DNA of 64,000 bases from an uncultured Prevotellaceae bacterium (GCA_902774815.1 CACYJV010000005.1:62001-126000); one strand, 5' to 3'. Shown: positions 42,583-51,316, counted from the stretch's first letter. The notes: a model not told the origin generated them from the letters alone. A program made the numbers and translations.

Positions 42583-42613
42583 CAAAGATACGAATAAGCG
42601 AGTGAAATGCAAA
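42583..42613 (-). promoter_or_regulatory. menC-menE promoter
   Basis: On the minus strand: -33 TTTG (42610-42613), 19-base spacer, -7 TATCTTTG (42583-42590). The predicted start lies about 15 bases before the ATG at 42561. It is the proximal unit of the tandem array and the only one with an intact -33 TTTG. Confidence 0.85.
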
Positions 42614-42869
42614 GCAAAAAAAAGATTTTTTGATTTCATTTCCGAGCGAGAGTATCTTCGACGAATGTCAAAGATACGAATAAGTGAGCGAAATGAAAAA
42701 GAAAACACGAAGTTTTTGTTTTTTCATTTCCGAACGGAAGTATCTTCGGCGGAGCCAAAGATACGAATAAGTGAGCGAAATGAAAAAGAAAACACGAAGT
42801 TTTTGTTTTTTCATTTCCGAACGGAAGTATCTTCGACGAATGTCAAAGATACGAATAAGTGAGCGAAAT
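42583..42869. repeat. Tandem array of the promoter element, about 3.3 units
   Basis: Units at 42583-42668, 42669-42755 and 42756-42843 (86, 87 and 88 bp), plus a partial unit to about 42869. Each begins (plus strand) CAAAGATACGAATAAG and contains an A/T-rich hairpin and, in units 2 and 3, the exact palindrome TTCCGAACGGAA (42728-42739 and 42815-42826). Units 2 and 3 are nearly identical. Unit 1 has diverged. Confidence 0.93.
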
Positions 42870-43509
42870 GAAAACCAACAAGCCGAAGGGCTACGTCATC
42901 TATCCCGACCAGTGGAAGGCTTTGAAGGGACTCCCGCTTGCAAGGCTGGGGAGGGTGTTCCAGGCTGTCTATGAAACCCTGAACGGCATGGAAGGAGCAG
43001 AGAACTATGCGAACTGAATCGGAGAAAGGCCAAGAGACGTTGGGAGAAGCGAAAACATGCTGATGATGCCGCGGCATTTTCGGCAATGCATAAAAAGGAA
43101 AATGAAAAAGAAAAACACTAATCCTACAAGTAGTCTTAGTGTAGATAAAGAAAATAGCCTAGCGGCTATTAAAGAAATTAGCGACAAAAGCGCTAATTCC
43201 GATGCGGCGGCGGCTCGGCTTTCTAAAGTCGATGACGAGGGATGGCAGAGGAACTTTGTCTATGTCTTCAATAACCTTGTGAAAGACAGCAACATCCCAC
43301 CCATCAACCGGCTCAGTAAGTTGCGACTTGAAAAACTGCGAGTGGTGCTGAAAGACTTCACGACGAAAGACATTGCAACGGTTTGCCAAAAGGCAGCATC
43401 GAGCAGCTTCTTGAACTACCAAGGCGCGAAGCACAAGTTCCAGGCGACGTTCGACTGGCTCATGGAACCTGAGAATTTCCTGAAGGTGCTGGAGGGGACG
43501 TATCGGTGA
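42868..43509 (+). pseudogene. Broken phage/plasmid-type replication gene
   Basis: Three fragments of one protein in different frames: 42868-43017 (starts MKTNKPKGYVIYPDQWKALK, stops after NYAN), then about 42998-43115 (LNRRKAKRRWEKRKHADDAA region, stop after KEKEKH), then 43057-43509 (C-terminal RNFVYVFNNLV... to FDWLMEPENFLKVLEGTY). The ending resembles the C terminus of replication proteins next to phage or plasmid dnaC genes, and the first part a DUF6291-like domain. The gene has lost its middle and has frameshifts. Its ATG is inside the last partial promoter repeat. It interrupts the men operon. The last fragment could still be a small protein. Confidence 0.6.
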
Positions 43510-43808
43510 AACGTTAAATAAACTTAACACGTAACAAAAATGGCCGAAAATTTGGAATGGTCGTTTTTGCGCTGTAACTTTGCAGTCGTTATGAGTCCAT
43601 CAACCCCATCTACCAACACGCCAAATCAACATAACCGAAACAACTCAAAGCTATTAAGCTACAAAGGCCACCAAAAAGGCAATGCCTTACAGTCGAAAAG
43701 CACTGCCTTTTCCACCGAAAGTGAGAAGTTTTCACGCGAAAAAAAGATTCAAAAACCATGCTGACCATGCACATAAACAGAGATGCCAAAATGCTACTAA
43801 CGAAAACC
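43510..43808. other. Gap with a promoter-like box and a hairpin
   Basis: No gene recognised. It holds a TAACTTTG box (about 43575-43582) and an imperfect hairpin of the GCAATGC type at 43673-43712 (AAAAGGCA and TGCCTTTT ends), which may terminate menB transcription. Confidence 0.5.
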
Positions 43809-44669
43809 CTATGGGAACTTCGGGTACTTGTCGAAGTCGGGCTTGCGCTTTTCAAGGAAAGCACGGCCGCCCTCCTGTGCTTCGTCAAGGCAATAGTAGA
43901 GCATCGTGGCATCACCGGCAAGCTCCTGAATGCCTGCCTGCCCGTCGAGTTCGGCATTGAGGCCAGCCTTGATCATACGCAGGGCAAGGGGCGAACGCTC
44001 CATCATCGTCTTAGCCCAAAGGACGCACTCGTCTTCGAGTTGTGCCAGCGGCACCACCTTGTTGACAAGCCCCATCTGGAGGGCTTCCTGTGCGTTGTAC
44101 TGCCTACAGAGGAACCAAATCTCGCGGGCCTTCTTCTGGCCGACGATGCGCGCCAGATAGCTCGAGCCGAAGCCTGCATCGAACGAGCCTACCTTTGGAC
44201 CGGTCTGTCCGAAAATGGCGTTCTCGCTGGCAATGCTCAGGTCGCAGACAACATGCAGCACGTGTCCTCCGCCGATGGCGTAGCCGTTGACCATTGCAAT
44301 GACGGGCTTGGGCAGACGGCGGATTTGCATCTGCACATCCAGCACGCTGAGCCTTGGAACGCCCTGCTGGTCGATATAGCCTCCATGCCCTTTCACGTGC
44401 ATGTCGCCACCCGAGCAGAAGGCGTGCTTGACATTCTCCAGCCGCTGTCCCTCGGGCACCTCGGAGAGGGCACCCGTGAGGATGACGACACGCAGGTCGA
44501 GGCAGTCGCGGCAGTAGTTGAACGCCTGCGAGAGTTCCCACGTGGTGAGTGGCGTGAACGCGTTTCGGTAGCGAGGCCGGTTAATGGTTATCTTTGCGAT
44601 GTGGTTGTACTCCTCGAAGAGTATTTCCTTGAAGTCAAAGCCTTCAATGGGGGTCCAAGTTCTTTTCAT
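43809..44669 (-). CDS. menB: 1,4-dihydroxy-2-naphthoyl-CoA synthase
   Basis: A 286-residue crotonase-family enzyme that closes the naphthoquinone ring in menaquinone synthesis. Motifs: [84 protein letters not shown] and the C-terminal [28 protein letters not shown]. The start at 44669 ([10 protein letters not shown]) fits the family; an in-frame extension upstream is made of 9-bp repeats and would add a Pro/Ile-rich peptide. It follows menD by about 93 bases. Confidence 0.95.
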   Translation of the reverse strand: MKRTWTPIEGFDFKEILFEEYNHIAKITINRPRYRNAFTPLTTWELSQAFNYCRDCLDLRVVILTGALSEVPEGQRLENVKHAFCSGGDMHVKGHGGYIDQQGVPRLSVLDVQMQIRRLPKPVIAMVNGYAIGGGHVLHVVCDLSIASENAIFGQTGPKVGSFDAGFGSSYLARIVGQKKAREIWFLCRQYNAQEALQMGLVNKVVPLAQLEDECVLWAKTMMERSPLALRMIKAGLNAELDGQAGIQELAGDATMLYYCLDEAQEGGRAFLEKRKPDFDKYPKFP

Positions 44670-44745
44670 TTGTTTGGGAAGTTTGGGATGAATGGGAGGT
44701 ATGGGAATAATGGGAGAAACGGGAAAGATGGGAGTCATGGGAGTT
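44670..44745. repeat. Nine-bp array (nnnnTGGGA) between menD and menB
   Basis: About eight units of nine bases, each ending in TGGGA or CGGGA, directly upstream of the menB start. The period is nine, not seven, so the frame is kept whatever the copy number. Confidence 0.75.
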
Positions 44746-44762
44746 TCGTGACCTTGGCCTTG

Positions 44763-46454
44763 CTACTGGGACACGTCGAGCATGACTTCGAGCAGGAGGG
44801 CTCCATCGGGTTCGTGGCTCACTGCGTCCGTTCCCCCCTTCGCTTTGGAAGCGTCCTTGCAGGCCGAGCTCGGGATGGCTTGGGCGGGCTTCTCCGTCAA
44901 CCAGCGCAAGCCCGCTTCAAGCTCATGCATATTGCGGGCCTGGCTATAACCGATGCCATAGCTACGGCAGATGCCTTCGGCAGAGGTGGTGTGGCAAGCC
45001 ATCACGCTTTCGCGGGCAGGGCTCTGGCGCAATCCCTCGAAGCGCTCGAAGATGCCGCCACCGCCATTGTTGAGCAGGAGGATGCGCAGGTTGCCACGCA
45101 GGGCGTTCTGCCACAGGGCGTTCTGGTCGTAGAAGAAGCTCAGGTCGCCGACTACGCAAATGACGAGGCCATCGTGAACGAGCGAGAAACCTGCCGCCGT
45201 GGAGAGGGTTCCCTCGATGCCGTTAGTGCCCCGGTTGCAGTAGACGTAGCCACGGGCATAGCGGTTGGCCAGACGTATGGCGGTGCTGTTGGCATAGTGC
45301 CTGGCAACATTGTCCTCGGCCGTCAGCGACGCTTCGAGCATGCGCACGGCAACATTCGCCGAAAAGGGAAGTTGTTCGGACTCAGCGGCCTCAGCAGCAT
45401 GCGCCAGGACCTGGTTCCACCGCTCACAGAAGTCGCTGCTGTCCTTCATCGGCATACCAGCCGTCAGCTCGGCCAGGTCGGCCAGCACATCGGCAGGATG
45501 GCCTTCGATGAGGCCACACATCGACATGAACGTGTCGCGCACCTGACCGTCTTCGCTCACTGCCCAGACAGCCGTCGATGCGGGCAGCTGCCGCAAGTAT
45601 TGCTTCAGGCGCTTGCTCACCAGATGGCCACCAAGGTAAAGCACGAAGTTGGGCATGAACGCTTCAGGAAGCATCTGTCCTGCCAGCACCTCGTCGAAAT
45701 GGCAAGGACCGCAGCCGATGCTCAGGGCTTCGTTCAAGACGACGACGGGCTTGGGCAAGCCTGCAAAGTCGTCGGCCAGCAAATCGTCTCTCAGGGTTTG
45801 TCCAACCACGATCAGCGGCCGTTCGGAAAACAACAGGTTTCCAGCACACTCGCGCAGAAGTCGCTTGTCGCTGCGGGCAGGAGACATGAAGATGGCACGC
45901 TCCTGAGGCAATGCCTCAACGGTAAACTCATAGAGCGGCTCGGTCAGCGGAACGTTGATGTGGACAGGCCCACCACCCTGCCTACGCGTCGCCAAAAGGG
46001 CTTCGTTGACGAGGCGGTTGCAATACCAACGCTCCTCGTCGTTGTGAGGTTCGGGCAACGACACCGCCTTGCGCACAAACCGCCCAAGGGCATCGGCCTG
46101 CGGCAGCGTCTGCCCATCGAGCTGGTCAATCCACTGTGGCGGGCGGTCGGCTGAGATGACCACAAGCGGCACGCGCTGATAGGATGCCTCGGCAACGGCA
46201 GGCAAGAGATTGAGCAATGCCGAGCCGGAGGTGACGCAGACGGCAACAGGACTGGCCGTGGCCAGTGCCATGCCCAGCGCATAGAAACCTGCTGAGCGCT
46301 CGTCGACCACGTTGCAGCACTCGATGTCGGGACACGAAACGAGGTTGTGCGTGAGGGGCGCATTTCTGCTGCCCGGGCACACCACAGCATGCTGAATGCC
46401 GTGTTCCACAAGCAATGCCGTCAGGATGTTTACATTTTCTTTGTTGCTATACAC
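44763..46454 (-). CDS. menD: MenD, SEPHCHC synthase
   Basis: A 563-residue thiamine-diphosphate enzyme that adds a 2-oxoglutarate-derived unit to isochorismate. Recognisable parts: VCPGSRNAPLTHNL, VVDERSAGFYALGMALAT, CVTSGSALLNLLPAVAEASYQRVPLVVISADRPP, GTNGIEGTLSTAAGF, CVVGDLSFFYDQNALWQ and LRILLLNNGGGGIFERFEGL (ThDP/Mg site). Near the C terminus about 25 residues (SSACKDASKAKGGTDAVSHE) separate the usual end helices and look inserted. It follows menF by 134 bases that contain an AATTATC array. Confidence 0.94.
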   Translation of the reverse strand: MYSNKENVNILTALLVEHGIQHAVVCPGSRNAPLTHNLVSCPDIECCNVVDERSAGFYALGMALATASPVAVCVTSGSALLNLLPAVAEASYQRVPLVVISADRPPQWIDQLDGQTLPQADALGRFVRKAVSLPEPHNDEERWYCNRLVNEALLATRRQGGGPVHINVPLTEPLYEFTVEALPQERAIFMSPARSDKRLLRECAGNLLFSERPLIVVGQTLRDDLLADDFAGLPKPVVVLNEALSIGCGPCHFDEVLAGQMLPEAFMPNFVLYLGGHLVSKRLKQYLRQLPASTAVWAVSEDGQVRDTFMSMCGLIEGHPADVLADLAELTAGMPMKDSSDFCERWNQVLAHAAEAAESEQLPFSANVAVRMLEASLTAEDNVARHYANSTAIRLANRYARGYVYCNRGTNGIEGTLSTAAGFSLVHDGLVICVVGDLSFFYDQNALWQNALRGNLRILLLNNGGGGIFERFEGLRQSPARESVMACHTTSAEGICRSYGIGYSQARNMHELEAGLRWLTEKPAQAIPSSACKDASKAKGGTDAVSHEPDGALLLEVMLDVSQ

Positions 46455-46528
46455 AGGGGGAGGGATTTACGATTTTGCGACCACGGATGACACGGATGAA
46501 ACAGATGTCACGGATGGTAATTGTTTTC

Positions 46529-46577
46529 AATTATCAATTATCAATTTTCAATTATCAATTCTCAATTATCAATTTGC
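46529..46577. repeat. Seven 7-bp units (AATTATC type) between menF and menD
   Basis: AATTATC, AATTATC, AATTTTC, AATTATC, AATTCTC, AATTATC, AATTTGC without a break. It ends 12 bases from the menF stop. Upstream lies CACGGATG-type repeats (46483-46516). Confidence 0.9.
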
Positions 46578-46588
46578 GGCTTGCCGCA

Positions 46589-47704
46589 CTATTCCATCAG
46601 CTGGCGCATCGTTTGCATCTTGGCTTCGGTTTCCTGCCACTCTTGTTCCTCAACACTGTCGATGAGCAATCCACCACCTGCGTAGAGGCGGCAACTGTCA
46701 TCGAAGATTTCCATACAGCGCAGTGACACGAAGAGATGAGTGCTGCCACTGACATCCAACGGCCCGCAGAAACCGCTGTAGTAGCGACGGGGCGAAGGCT
46801 CGTTTTGCAGGATGAACGCCTGAGCCTCAGCCTTGGGCAATCCGCAAACGGCAGGCGTGGGATGCAGGGCTGAAACCATGTCGCCGATGCCAATGCCCGC
46901 CTTGGGCACGAAGGTGAAATCGCTGCGCAGATGGACCAGGTTGGCGGCACGCGTCGTATAGGGGCCTCGCTCGGTGATGTCGTCGGCAAAGCCTTTCAGC
47001 ACGTCGGCGATATAGGTGGCCACAAGACGCTGCTCCTGAATGTTCTTCTGACTCCAGCGAATGTCCTGAACGCCACTTCTGTCGGGGTTGTCGAACCGCA
47101 ACTGCTCGCCTTCGAGTTTCATGGTGCCAGCCAGTGCCATTGTTGAGAGGAGGGCCGGGGTGGGGCTTGTACTTCCTTGCACCAGCACCTCTGGAGTCGC
47201 CATGAGCCAGGTCCCCGTCTGAGGCGCAGAGAACAGCGTCACGAACATTCGGGGATAGCGTTGGCAGGCATCGAGGAAGAGCGATTCCAATGCAGCCGCC
47301 TGCTCATCGGGCGATACAGGCGTGTAAGTGCAGGACTCGCTCCGCGCCAGCACCAACTTCTGGAACCGACCTGCCAGCAGCGCGTCGTGGAAACGACCAA
47401 ATGCCAGCTTGTAGGAATTCAGCGTGCCGCTTTTGGCATCATGTTTCGCATCGGCCTGTTCCACTGCAGAGAGTGTTCTCCTGAACGCAGCACGCCCCGG
47501 CTCTACTCGATGAGTGGCATGATTGCCACTGATCACTACGATGGGACAATCAGGATGTACGACAAACGGGGCGATGACAAAGCCGCTGCGCCCGTTTAGT
47601 TCGCGCAGATTGCCCAACACCAGCGGATTGCCTTCTTCCTGGCGCACCACGTGATATTCCTCTGCATGAGGCATTCTATAGTATGCAAAAGCTTTCTGAA
47701 CCAT
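46589..47704 (-). CDS. menF: Isochorismate synthase
   Basis: A 371-residue chorismate-binding enzyme that converts chorismate to isochorismate, the entry step of menaquinone synthesis. Motifs: KLVLARSESC, FVTLFSAPQTGTWLMATPEVLV, TMALAGTMKL, FVPKAGIGIGDMVSALHPTPAVCGLPKAEA and RYYSGFCGPLDVSGSTHLFVSLRCMEIFDDSCRLYAGGGLLIDSV. Six to eight extra residues (GSTSPTPAL) sit before the TMALAGT strand and are encoded by GC-rich palindrome sequence. It is 130 bases downstream of the thioesterase gene. Confidence 0.93.
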   Translation of the reverse strand: MVQKAFAYYRMPHAEEYHVVRQEEGNPLVLGNLRELNGRSGFVIAPFVVHPDCPIVVISGNHATHRVEPGRAAFRRTLSAVEQADAKHDAKSGTLNSYKLAFGRFHDALLAGRFQKLVLARSESCTYTPVSPDEQAAALESLFLDACQRYPRMFVTLFSAPQTGTWLMATPEVLVQGSTSPTPALLSTMALAGTMKLEGEQLRFDNPDRSGVQDIRWSQKNIQEQRLVATYIADVLKGFADDITERGPYTTRAANLVHLRSDFTFVPKAGIGIGDMVSALHPTPAVCGLPKAEAQAFILQNEPSPRRYYSGFCGPLDVSGSTHLFVSLRCMEIFDDSCRLYAGGGLLIDSVEEQEWQETEAKMQTMRQLME

Positions 47705-47807
47705 TTTATCAGCTTAATCGCTTAGTTGCTTAATAGCTTAAAGTCTTGAGTTTAACAGCTTGGCGTCTATTTGCTTCATCGCTTTCCATGGCTGTTCAAC
47801 TCATGAT

Positions 47808-47831
47808 CCCTCTGGGAGGGGGCTTGGGGGC
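47808..47831. repeat. Intergenic copy of the CCCTCCC-type palindrome
   Basis: CCCTCTGGGAGGGGGC followed by TTGGGGGC, at the 3' end of the thioesterase gene. It resembles sequences found in frame inside several genes of this window. Confidence 0.6.
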
Positions 47832-47834
47832 TTT

Positions 47835-48248
47835 TTACTTCCCCTTCGGAATAATATAGTTCGTCACCTCGACCGACGAAATCAACTCGCCAGCCTCGTT
47901 GCGAATCTCCACATGCCACTGATGCAGCGTGCGCCCATGATGGAGCAGACGTGCTGTTGCAGTGACTGTGTCGCCTTCGAGGACGGCCTTCATGTGCGAA
48001 CCACTCACGTTGATGCCCACGCCTATCTTGTCGGGGCACAGTGCCAGCGAACCCACGCCGGCAAGGTTCTCGGCCAATGCCAGCGAGGCACCGCCACTGA
48101 GGAATCCGAACGGCTGTCGGTTGCGTTCGTTCACCCGCATACGGGCCATACAGGTGTCAGGTTCGGGCGTTGAAACAAACTCCATGCCCAGCGTCTTCGA
48201 AAGACCGTCCTGCCTTGAAAGCATTTCGTTGATATGATCTATGTTCAT
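47835..48248 (-). CDS. menI: Hotdog-fold thioesterase, probable DHNA-CoA thioesterase
   Basis: A 137-residue protein of the PaaI/MenI hotdog family. The signature NRQPFGFLSGGASLALAENLAGVGS holds the catalytic Glu; VSGSHMKAVLEGDTVTATARLLHHGRTLHQWHVEI completes the fold. MenI hydrolyses 1,4-dihydroxy-2-naphthoyl-CoA before prenylation. The assignment rests on its position at the head of the men gene run, since the fold alone does not fix the substrate. Its leader contains a long GATTTAC array. Confidence 0.85.
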   Translation of the reverse strand: MNIDHINEMLSRQDGLSKTLGMEFVSTPEPDTCMARMRVNERNRQPFGFLSGGASLALAENLAGVGSLALCPDKIGVGINVSGSHMKAVLEGDTVTATARLLHHGRTLHQWHVEIRNEAGELISSVEVTNYIIPKGK

Positions 48249-48254
48249 GATTAG

Positions 48255-48329
48255 AATTTACGATTTACAGATTTACGATTTACGGATTTACAGATTTACG
48301 GATTGACGATTTACGATTTACAGATTTAC
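48255..48329. repeat. GATTTAC array in the leader of the men operon
   Basis: About nine units of GATTTAC, alternating with AGATTTAC and GGATTTAC, between the predicted promoter (48334) and the menI ATG. It parallels the pepT leader at 9661-9704. Confidence 0.85.
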
Positions 48330-48333
48330 AGCG

Positions 48334-48341
48334 CAAAGATA
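48334..48341 (-). promoter_or_regulatory. -7 box of the men operon
   Basis: CAAAGATA on the plus strand reads TATCTTTG on the minus strand. No exact -33 TTTG at 19 bases. A transcript from here has a leader of about 80 bases made almost wholly of repeats. Confidence 0.55.
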
Positions 48342-48436
48342 CAAAAAAAACGTTGAAGTGACGAAACAACGACGAAAAAGATACCTTTGGAAAAGAAATT
48401 GATAGAAAAGATGGACAAATGTTTTGAAAATATTTG

Positions 48437-48444
48437 TATCTTTG
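48437..48444 (+). promoter_or_regulatory. -7 box of the GH3 gene
   Basis: TATCTTTG followed by CAAAC, about 30 bases before the ATG at 48474. A second weaker box TACCTTTG lies at 48382-48389. Confidence 0.55.
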
Positions 48445-48473
48445 CAAACAGAACAACCCATAAAAACGAAACA

Positions 48474-51068
48474 ATGAAAACAAGATTTTTACTGCTGACC
48501 ATCGTTACGATGATAGCTACCTGCGTGAGTGCTCAGACGCTACCTTACCAGAACCCGAACCTGAGCGCAAAGGAACGCGCCAAGGATTTGTGTTCACGAC
48601 TCACCCTGGAGGAGAAGTCGCTCCTGATGCTCGACGAGAGTCCTGCCATTCCGCGACTGGGCATCAAGAAGTTCTTCTGGTGGAGCGAGGCACTGCATGG
48701 TGCCGCCAACCAGGGCAACGTGACCGTATTTCCTGAGCCAATCGCCATGGCTGCCTCGTTTAACCCCGACCTGCTGTACAAGGTGTTCGACGTGGCATCG
48801 ACTGAGTTCCGCGCTCAATATAACCACCGTATGTACGACCTAAAGGGTGAAGACATGAAGATGCGTAGCCTCTCGGTGTGGACGCCCAACGTCAACATCT
48901 TCCGCGACCCACGCTGGGGACGCGGACAGGAAACCTATGGCGAAGACCCCTACCTGACCTCCGTCATGGGAAAGGAAGTGGTGCGTGGCTTGCAGGGGCC
49001 GGAGTTCGCAAAGCACCGTAAGCTTTGGGCTTGCGCCAAGCACTTCGCCGTTCACAGCGGTCCCGAATACACCCGCCACACCGCCAACCTCAACGACGTT
49101 TCGCCGCGCGACTTGTGGGAGACCTATCTGCCAGCCTTCAAGGCTTTGGTGCAGGAGGCCAAGGTCCGTGAGGTGATGTGCGCCTATCAGCGGCTTGACG
49201 ACGATCCCTGCTGTGGCAGCAACCGACTGCTGCAGCAAATCCTGCGCGATGAGTGGGGATTCCAATATCTGGTCGTCAGCGACTGCGGTGCCGTGAGCGA
49301 TTTCTACAGGAGCCATAAGACGTCGAGCGACGCCGTTCATGCTGCCGCGAAGGGTTCGTTGGCCGGCACCGACGTTGAGTGCGGTTGGGGCTACGTCTAT
49401 AAGAGCATCCCCGAGGCCGTGCAGCGTGGTTTCATCACCGAGGCTGATGTTGACAAGCACGTGATTCGCCTGCTCGAAGGCCGTTTCGACCTGGGCGAGA
49501 TGGATGATCCCAGCCTGGTTGAGTGGTCGAAGATTCCCTACTCGGCCATGTCCACGAAGGAGAGTGCCCAGAAGTCGCTCGACATGGCACGCCAATGCAT
49601 CGTACTGCTCATGAACAAGAACCGTGGCGAGGACGCTGTCCTTCCGCTGAAGCGTGGCGAGCGCATCGCCGTGATTGGCCCGAATGCAGAGAACAAACCC
49701 ATGATGTGGGGCAACTACAACGGTACGCCTAACCACACCATCTCCATTCTCGACGGCATGCGTGCAAGACAAAAGCGCCTCGTCTATCTGCCTGGCTGCG
49801 ACCTCACCAACACGCTCGTCATGGATTGCCTGATGGAGTCGCAGTGCGCCATCGACGGCCATAAGGGCATGCGTGGCACCTTCTGGAACAACACCCAAAT
49901 GGAGGGACGTCCCGTCACCACACAATTCTACACCACTCCTCTGGCCGTCACCACAGCTGGTATGCACCAGTTCGCCCCAGGCGTGAAACTGGAGGATTTC
50001 TCAGCCAAGTACGAGACGACGTTCACCCCGAAGGAGTCGGGCGAGTATGTTGTCAACGTTGAGGGAACCGGTCACTACGAGGTCTACATCGACGGCGAGA
50101 AGAAGAGAACCATACATAGCTGGCGTACTACACCTACACGCACGGCCATTCAGGCTGAGAAGGGAAAGCAGTACAACATTGAGGTGCGCTATTCGTTCGT
50201 GGAGACGTGGGGAGCCGATATGAAAATCAACATCGCCAAGGAAGAGCCCATCGACTATCAGAAGATCATCGACCAGCTGAAGGGCATCGAGACAGTGGTG
50301 TTCTGCGGTGGCATCTCGCCGGCTTTGGAAGGCGAGGAGATGCCCGTGAACATCGAAGGTTTCAAGGGTGGCGACCGCACCAGCATCGAACTGCCGCGCG
50401 TGCAGCGCGACTTCCTGCGTGCGCTGAAGGATGCCGGCAAGACCGTTATCTTTGTCTGCTGTTCGGGTTCAGCCATCGCCCTGACACCCGAAACGGAGTC
50501 GTGCGACGCCATCGTCCAAGCCTGGTATCTGGGCCAGGAGGGCGGAACGGCTGTGGCCGACGTGCTCTTTGGAAACGTCAATCCTTCGGGTAAGCTGCCC
50601 GTGACGTTCTATCGCGATGACAGTCAGCTGCCCGGCTACGAGGACTACTCGATGAAGGGCCGCACCTACCGCTACTTCGACGACCCGCTCTTCGCCTTCG
50701 GCTATGGCCTTAGCTATACGACTTTTGCCATTGCCAATCCTCAATTGACAATTGATTATACTGGCAAGGGCGTGCTCACCGTTGACGTGACGAACACAGG
50801 CAAGCGCGACGGCGACGAGGTTGTGCAGCTCTACATTCGCAACCTGCAGGATCCAGAAGGACCCTCGAAGTCGCTCCGCGCATTCCAACGTGTCAGCGTG
50901 AAGGCTGGACAGACCGTAAAGGCCAACCTGCACCTCACACCGCAATCGTTTGAGTTCTTCGACACTGAAACCAACACGATGCGCAAGAAAGATGGTCGCT
51001 ACGAACTGCTGTATGGAACGAGTTCGCAGGACAAGGACCTGCAGCGCTTGGAAGTGGAACTCAAGTAA
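48474..51068 (+). CDS. Secreted GH3 glycosidase with PA14 domain
   Basis: An 864-residue exported enzyme: signal peptide MKTRFLLLTIVTMIATCVSAQ, GH3 N-terminal barrel (FFWWSEALHGAAN, NIFRDPRWGRGQETYGEDP, CAKHFAVHSGPE, YLVVSDCGAVSDFY with nucleophile Asp270), GH3 C-terminal domain split by a PA14 domain (about 465-600: MRGTFWNNTQMEGRP...SGEYVVNVEGTGHYEVYIDGEKK), and a fibronectin-III-like end (VDVTNTGKRDGDEVVQLYI). PA14-bearing GH3 proteins are usually beta-glucosidases or beta-xylosidases. The start at 48474 is chosen because it opens the signal peptide after the promoter. Monocistronic. Confidence 0.92.
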   Translation: MKTRFLLLTIVTMIATCVSAQTLPYQNPNLSAKERAKDLCSRLTLEEKSLLMLDESPAIPRLGIKKFFWWSEALHGAANQGNVTVFPEPIAMAASFNPDLLYKVFDVASTEFRAQYNHRMYDLKGEDMKMRSLSVWTPNVNIFRDPRWGRGQETYGEDPYLTSVMGKEVVRGLQGPEFAKHRKLWACAKHFAVHSGPEYTRHTANLNDVSPRDLWETYLPAFKALVQEAKVREVMCAYQRLDDDPCCGSNRLLQQILRDEWGFQYLVVSDCGAVSDFYRSHKTSSDAVHAAAKGSLAGTDVECGWGYVYKSIPEAVQRGFITEADVDKHVIRLLEGRFDLGEMDDPSLVEWSKIPYSAMSTKESAQKSLDMARQCIVLLMNKNRGEDAVLPLKRGERIAVIGPNAENKPMMWGNYNGTPNHTISILDGMRARQKRLVYLPGCDLTNTLVMDCLMESQCAIDGHKGMRGTFWNNTQMEGRPVTTQFYTTPLAVTTAGMHQFAPGVKLEDFSAKYETTFTPKESGEYVVNVEGTGHYEVYIDGEKKRTIHSWRTTPTRTAIQAEKGKQYNIEVRYSFVETWGADMKINIAKEEPIDYQKIIDQLKGIETVVFCGGISPALEGEEMPVNIEGFKGGDRTSIELPRVQRDFLRALKDAGKTVIFVCCSGSAIALTPETESCDAIVQAWYLGQEGGTAVADVLFGNVNPSGKLPVTFYRDDSQLPGYEDYSMKGRTYRYFDDPLFAFGYGLSYTTFAIANPQLTIDYTGKGVLTVDVTNTGKRDGDEVVQLYIRNLQDPEGPSKSLRAFQRVSVKAGQTVKANLHLTPQSFEFFDTETNTMRKKDGRYELLYGTSSQDKDLQRLEVELK

Positions 51069-51122
51069 CCGGCCGACATAACTTTTTGAAATCGTAACAG
51101 AATTGTAACACGATTTCTTCGT

Positions 51123-51194
51123 CAGGTTTGGGAGAATGCAATAACTTTGCAGCCGTAAGGAGCAACATTGCATGCACTCCCAAACCTGTTTTTT
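51123..51194 (+). terminator. Long-loop hairpin with T-run, overlapping a promoter-like box
   Basis: CAGGTTTGGGAG (51123-51134) pairs with CTCCCAAACCTG (51177-51188), extended by AATGCAA/TTGCAT, and is followed by six T residues. The loop contains TAACTTTG (51142-51149). It may end GH3 transcription, or the box inside may start a short RNA. Confidence 0.6.
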
Positions 51195-51316
51195 GCCCCA
51201 TAAAGGAGTGAATCCATCTCCCGCAGGAAAAAATCAAGAGAGACTGCAGGCCGTCATCTGCATCATTCTGCACAAAAAACCATCGCAATCATTCCTTTCA
51301 AAAGAATATTTTTTGT

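Noticed and set aside
42602-42862. Open frame of 86 codons with repeated KIRISERNEKENTKF
   Set aside because: It is the translation of the promoter-repeat array; the DNA shows promoter signals on the other strand and no sign of coding.
42583-42869. CRISPR array
   Set aside because: The repeat units are 86-88 bp with no unique spacers and contain promoter motifs.
43540-43764. Open frame of 74 codons with Asn/Ser-rich sequence
   Set aside because: It runs across a TAACTTTG promoter box and a hairpin; low-complexity translation and no family resemblance.
44670-44738. N-terminal Pro/Ile-rich extension of MenB
   Set aside because: It is encoded wholly by the 9-bp repeat array, and the family starts at the ATG at 44669.
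43758-46154. Open frame of 798 codons on the plus strand opposite menB and menD
   Set aside because: It is antisense to two clear enzymes with full motifs; long antisense frames arise from the codon bias of GC-rich genes.
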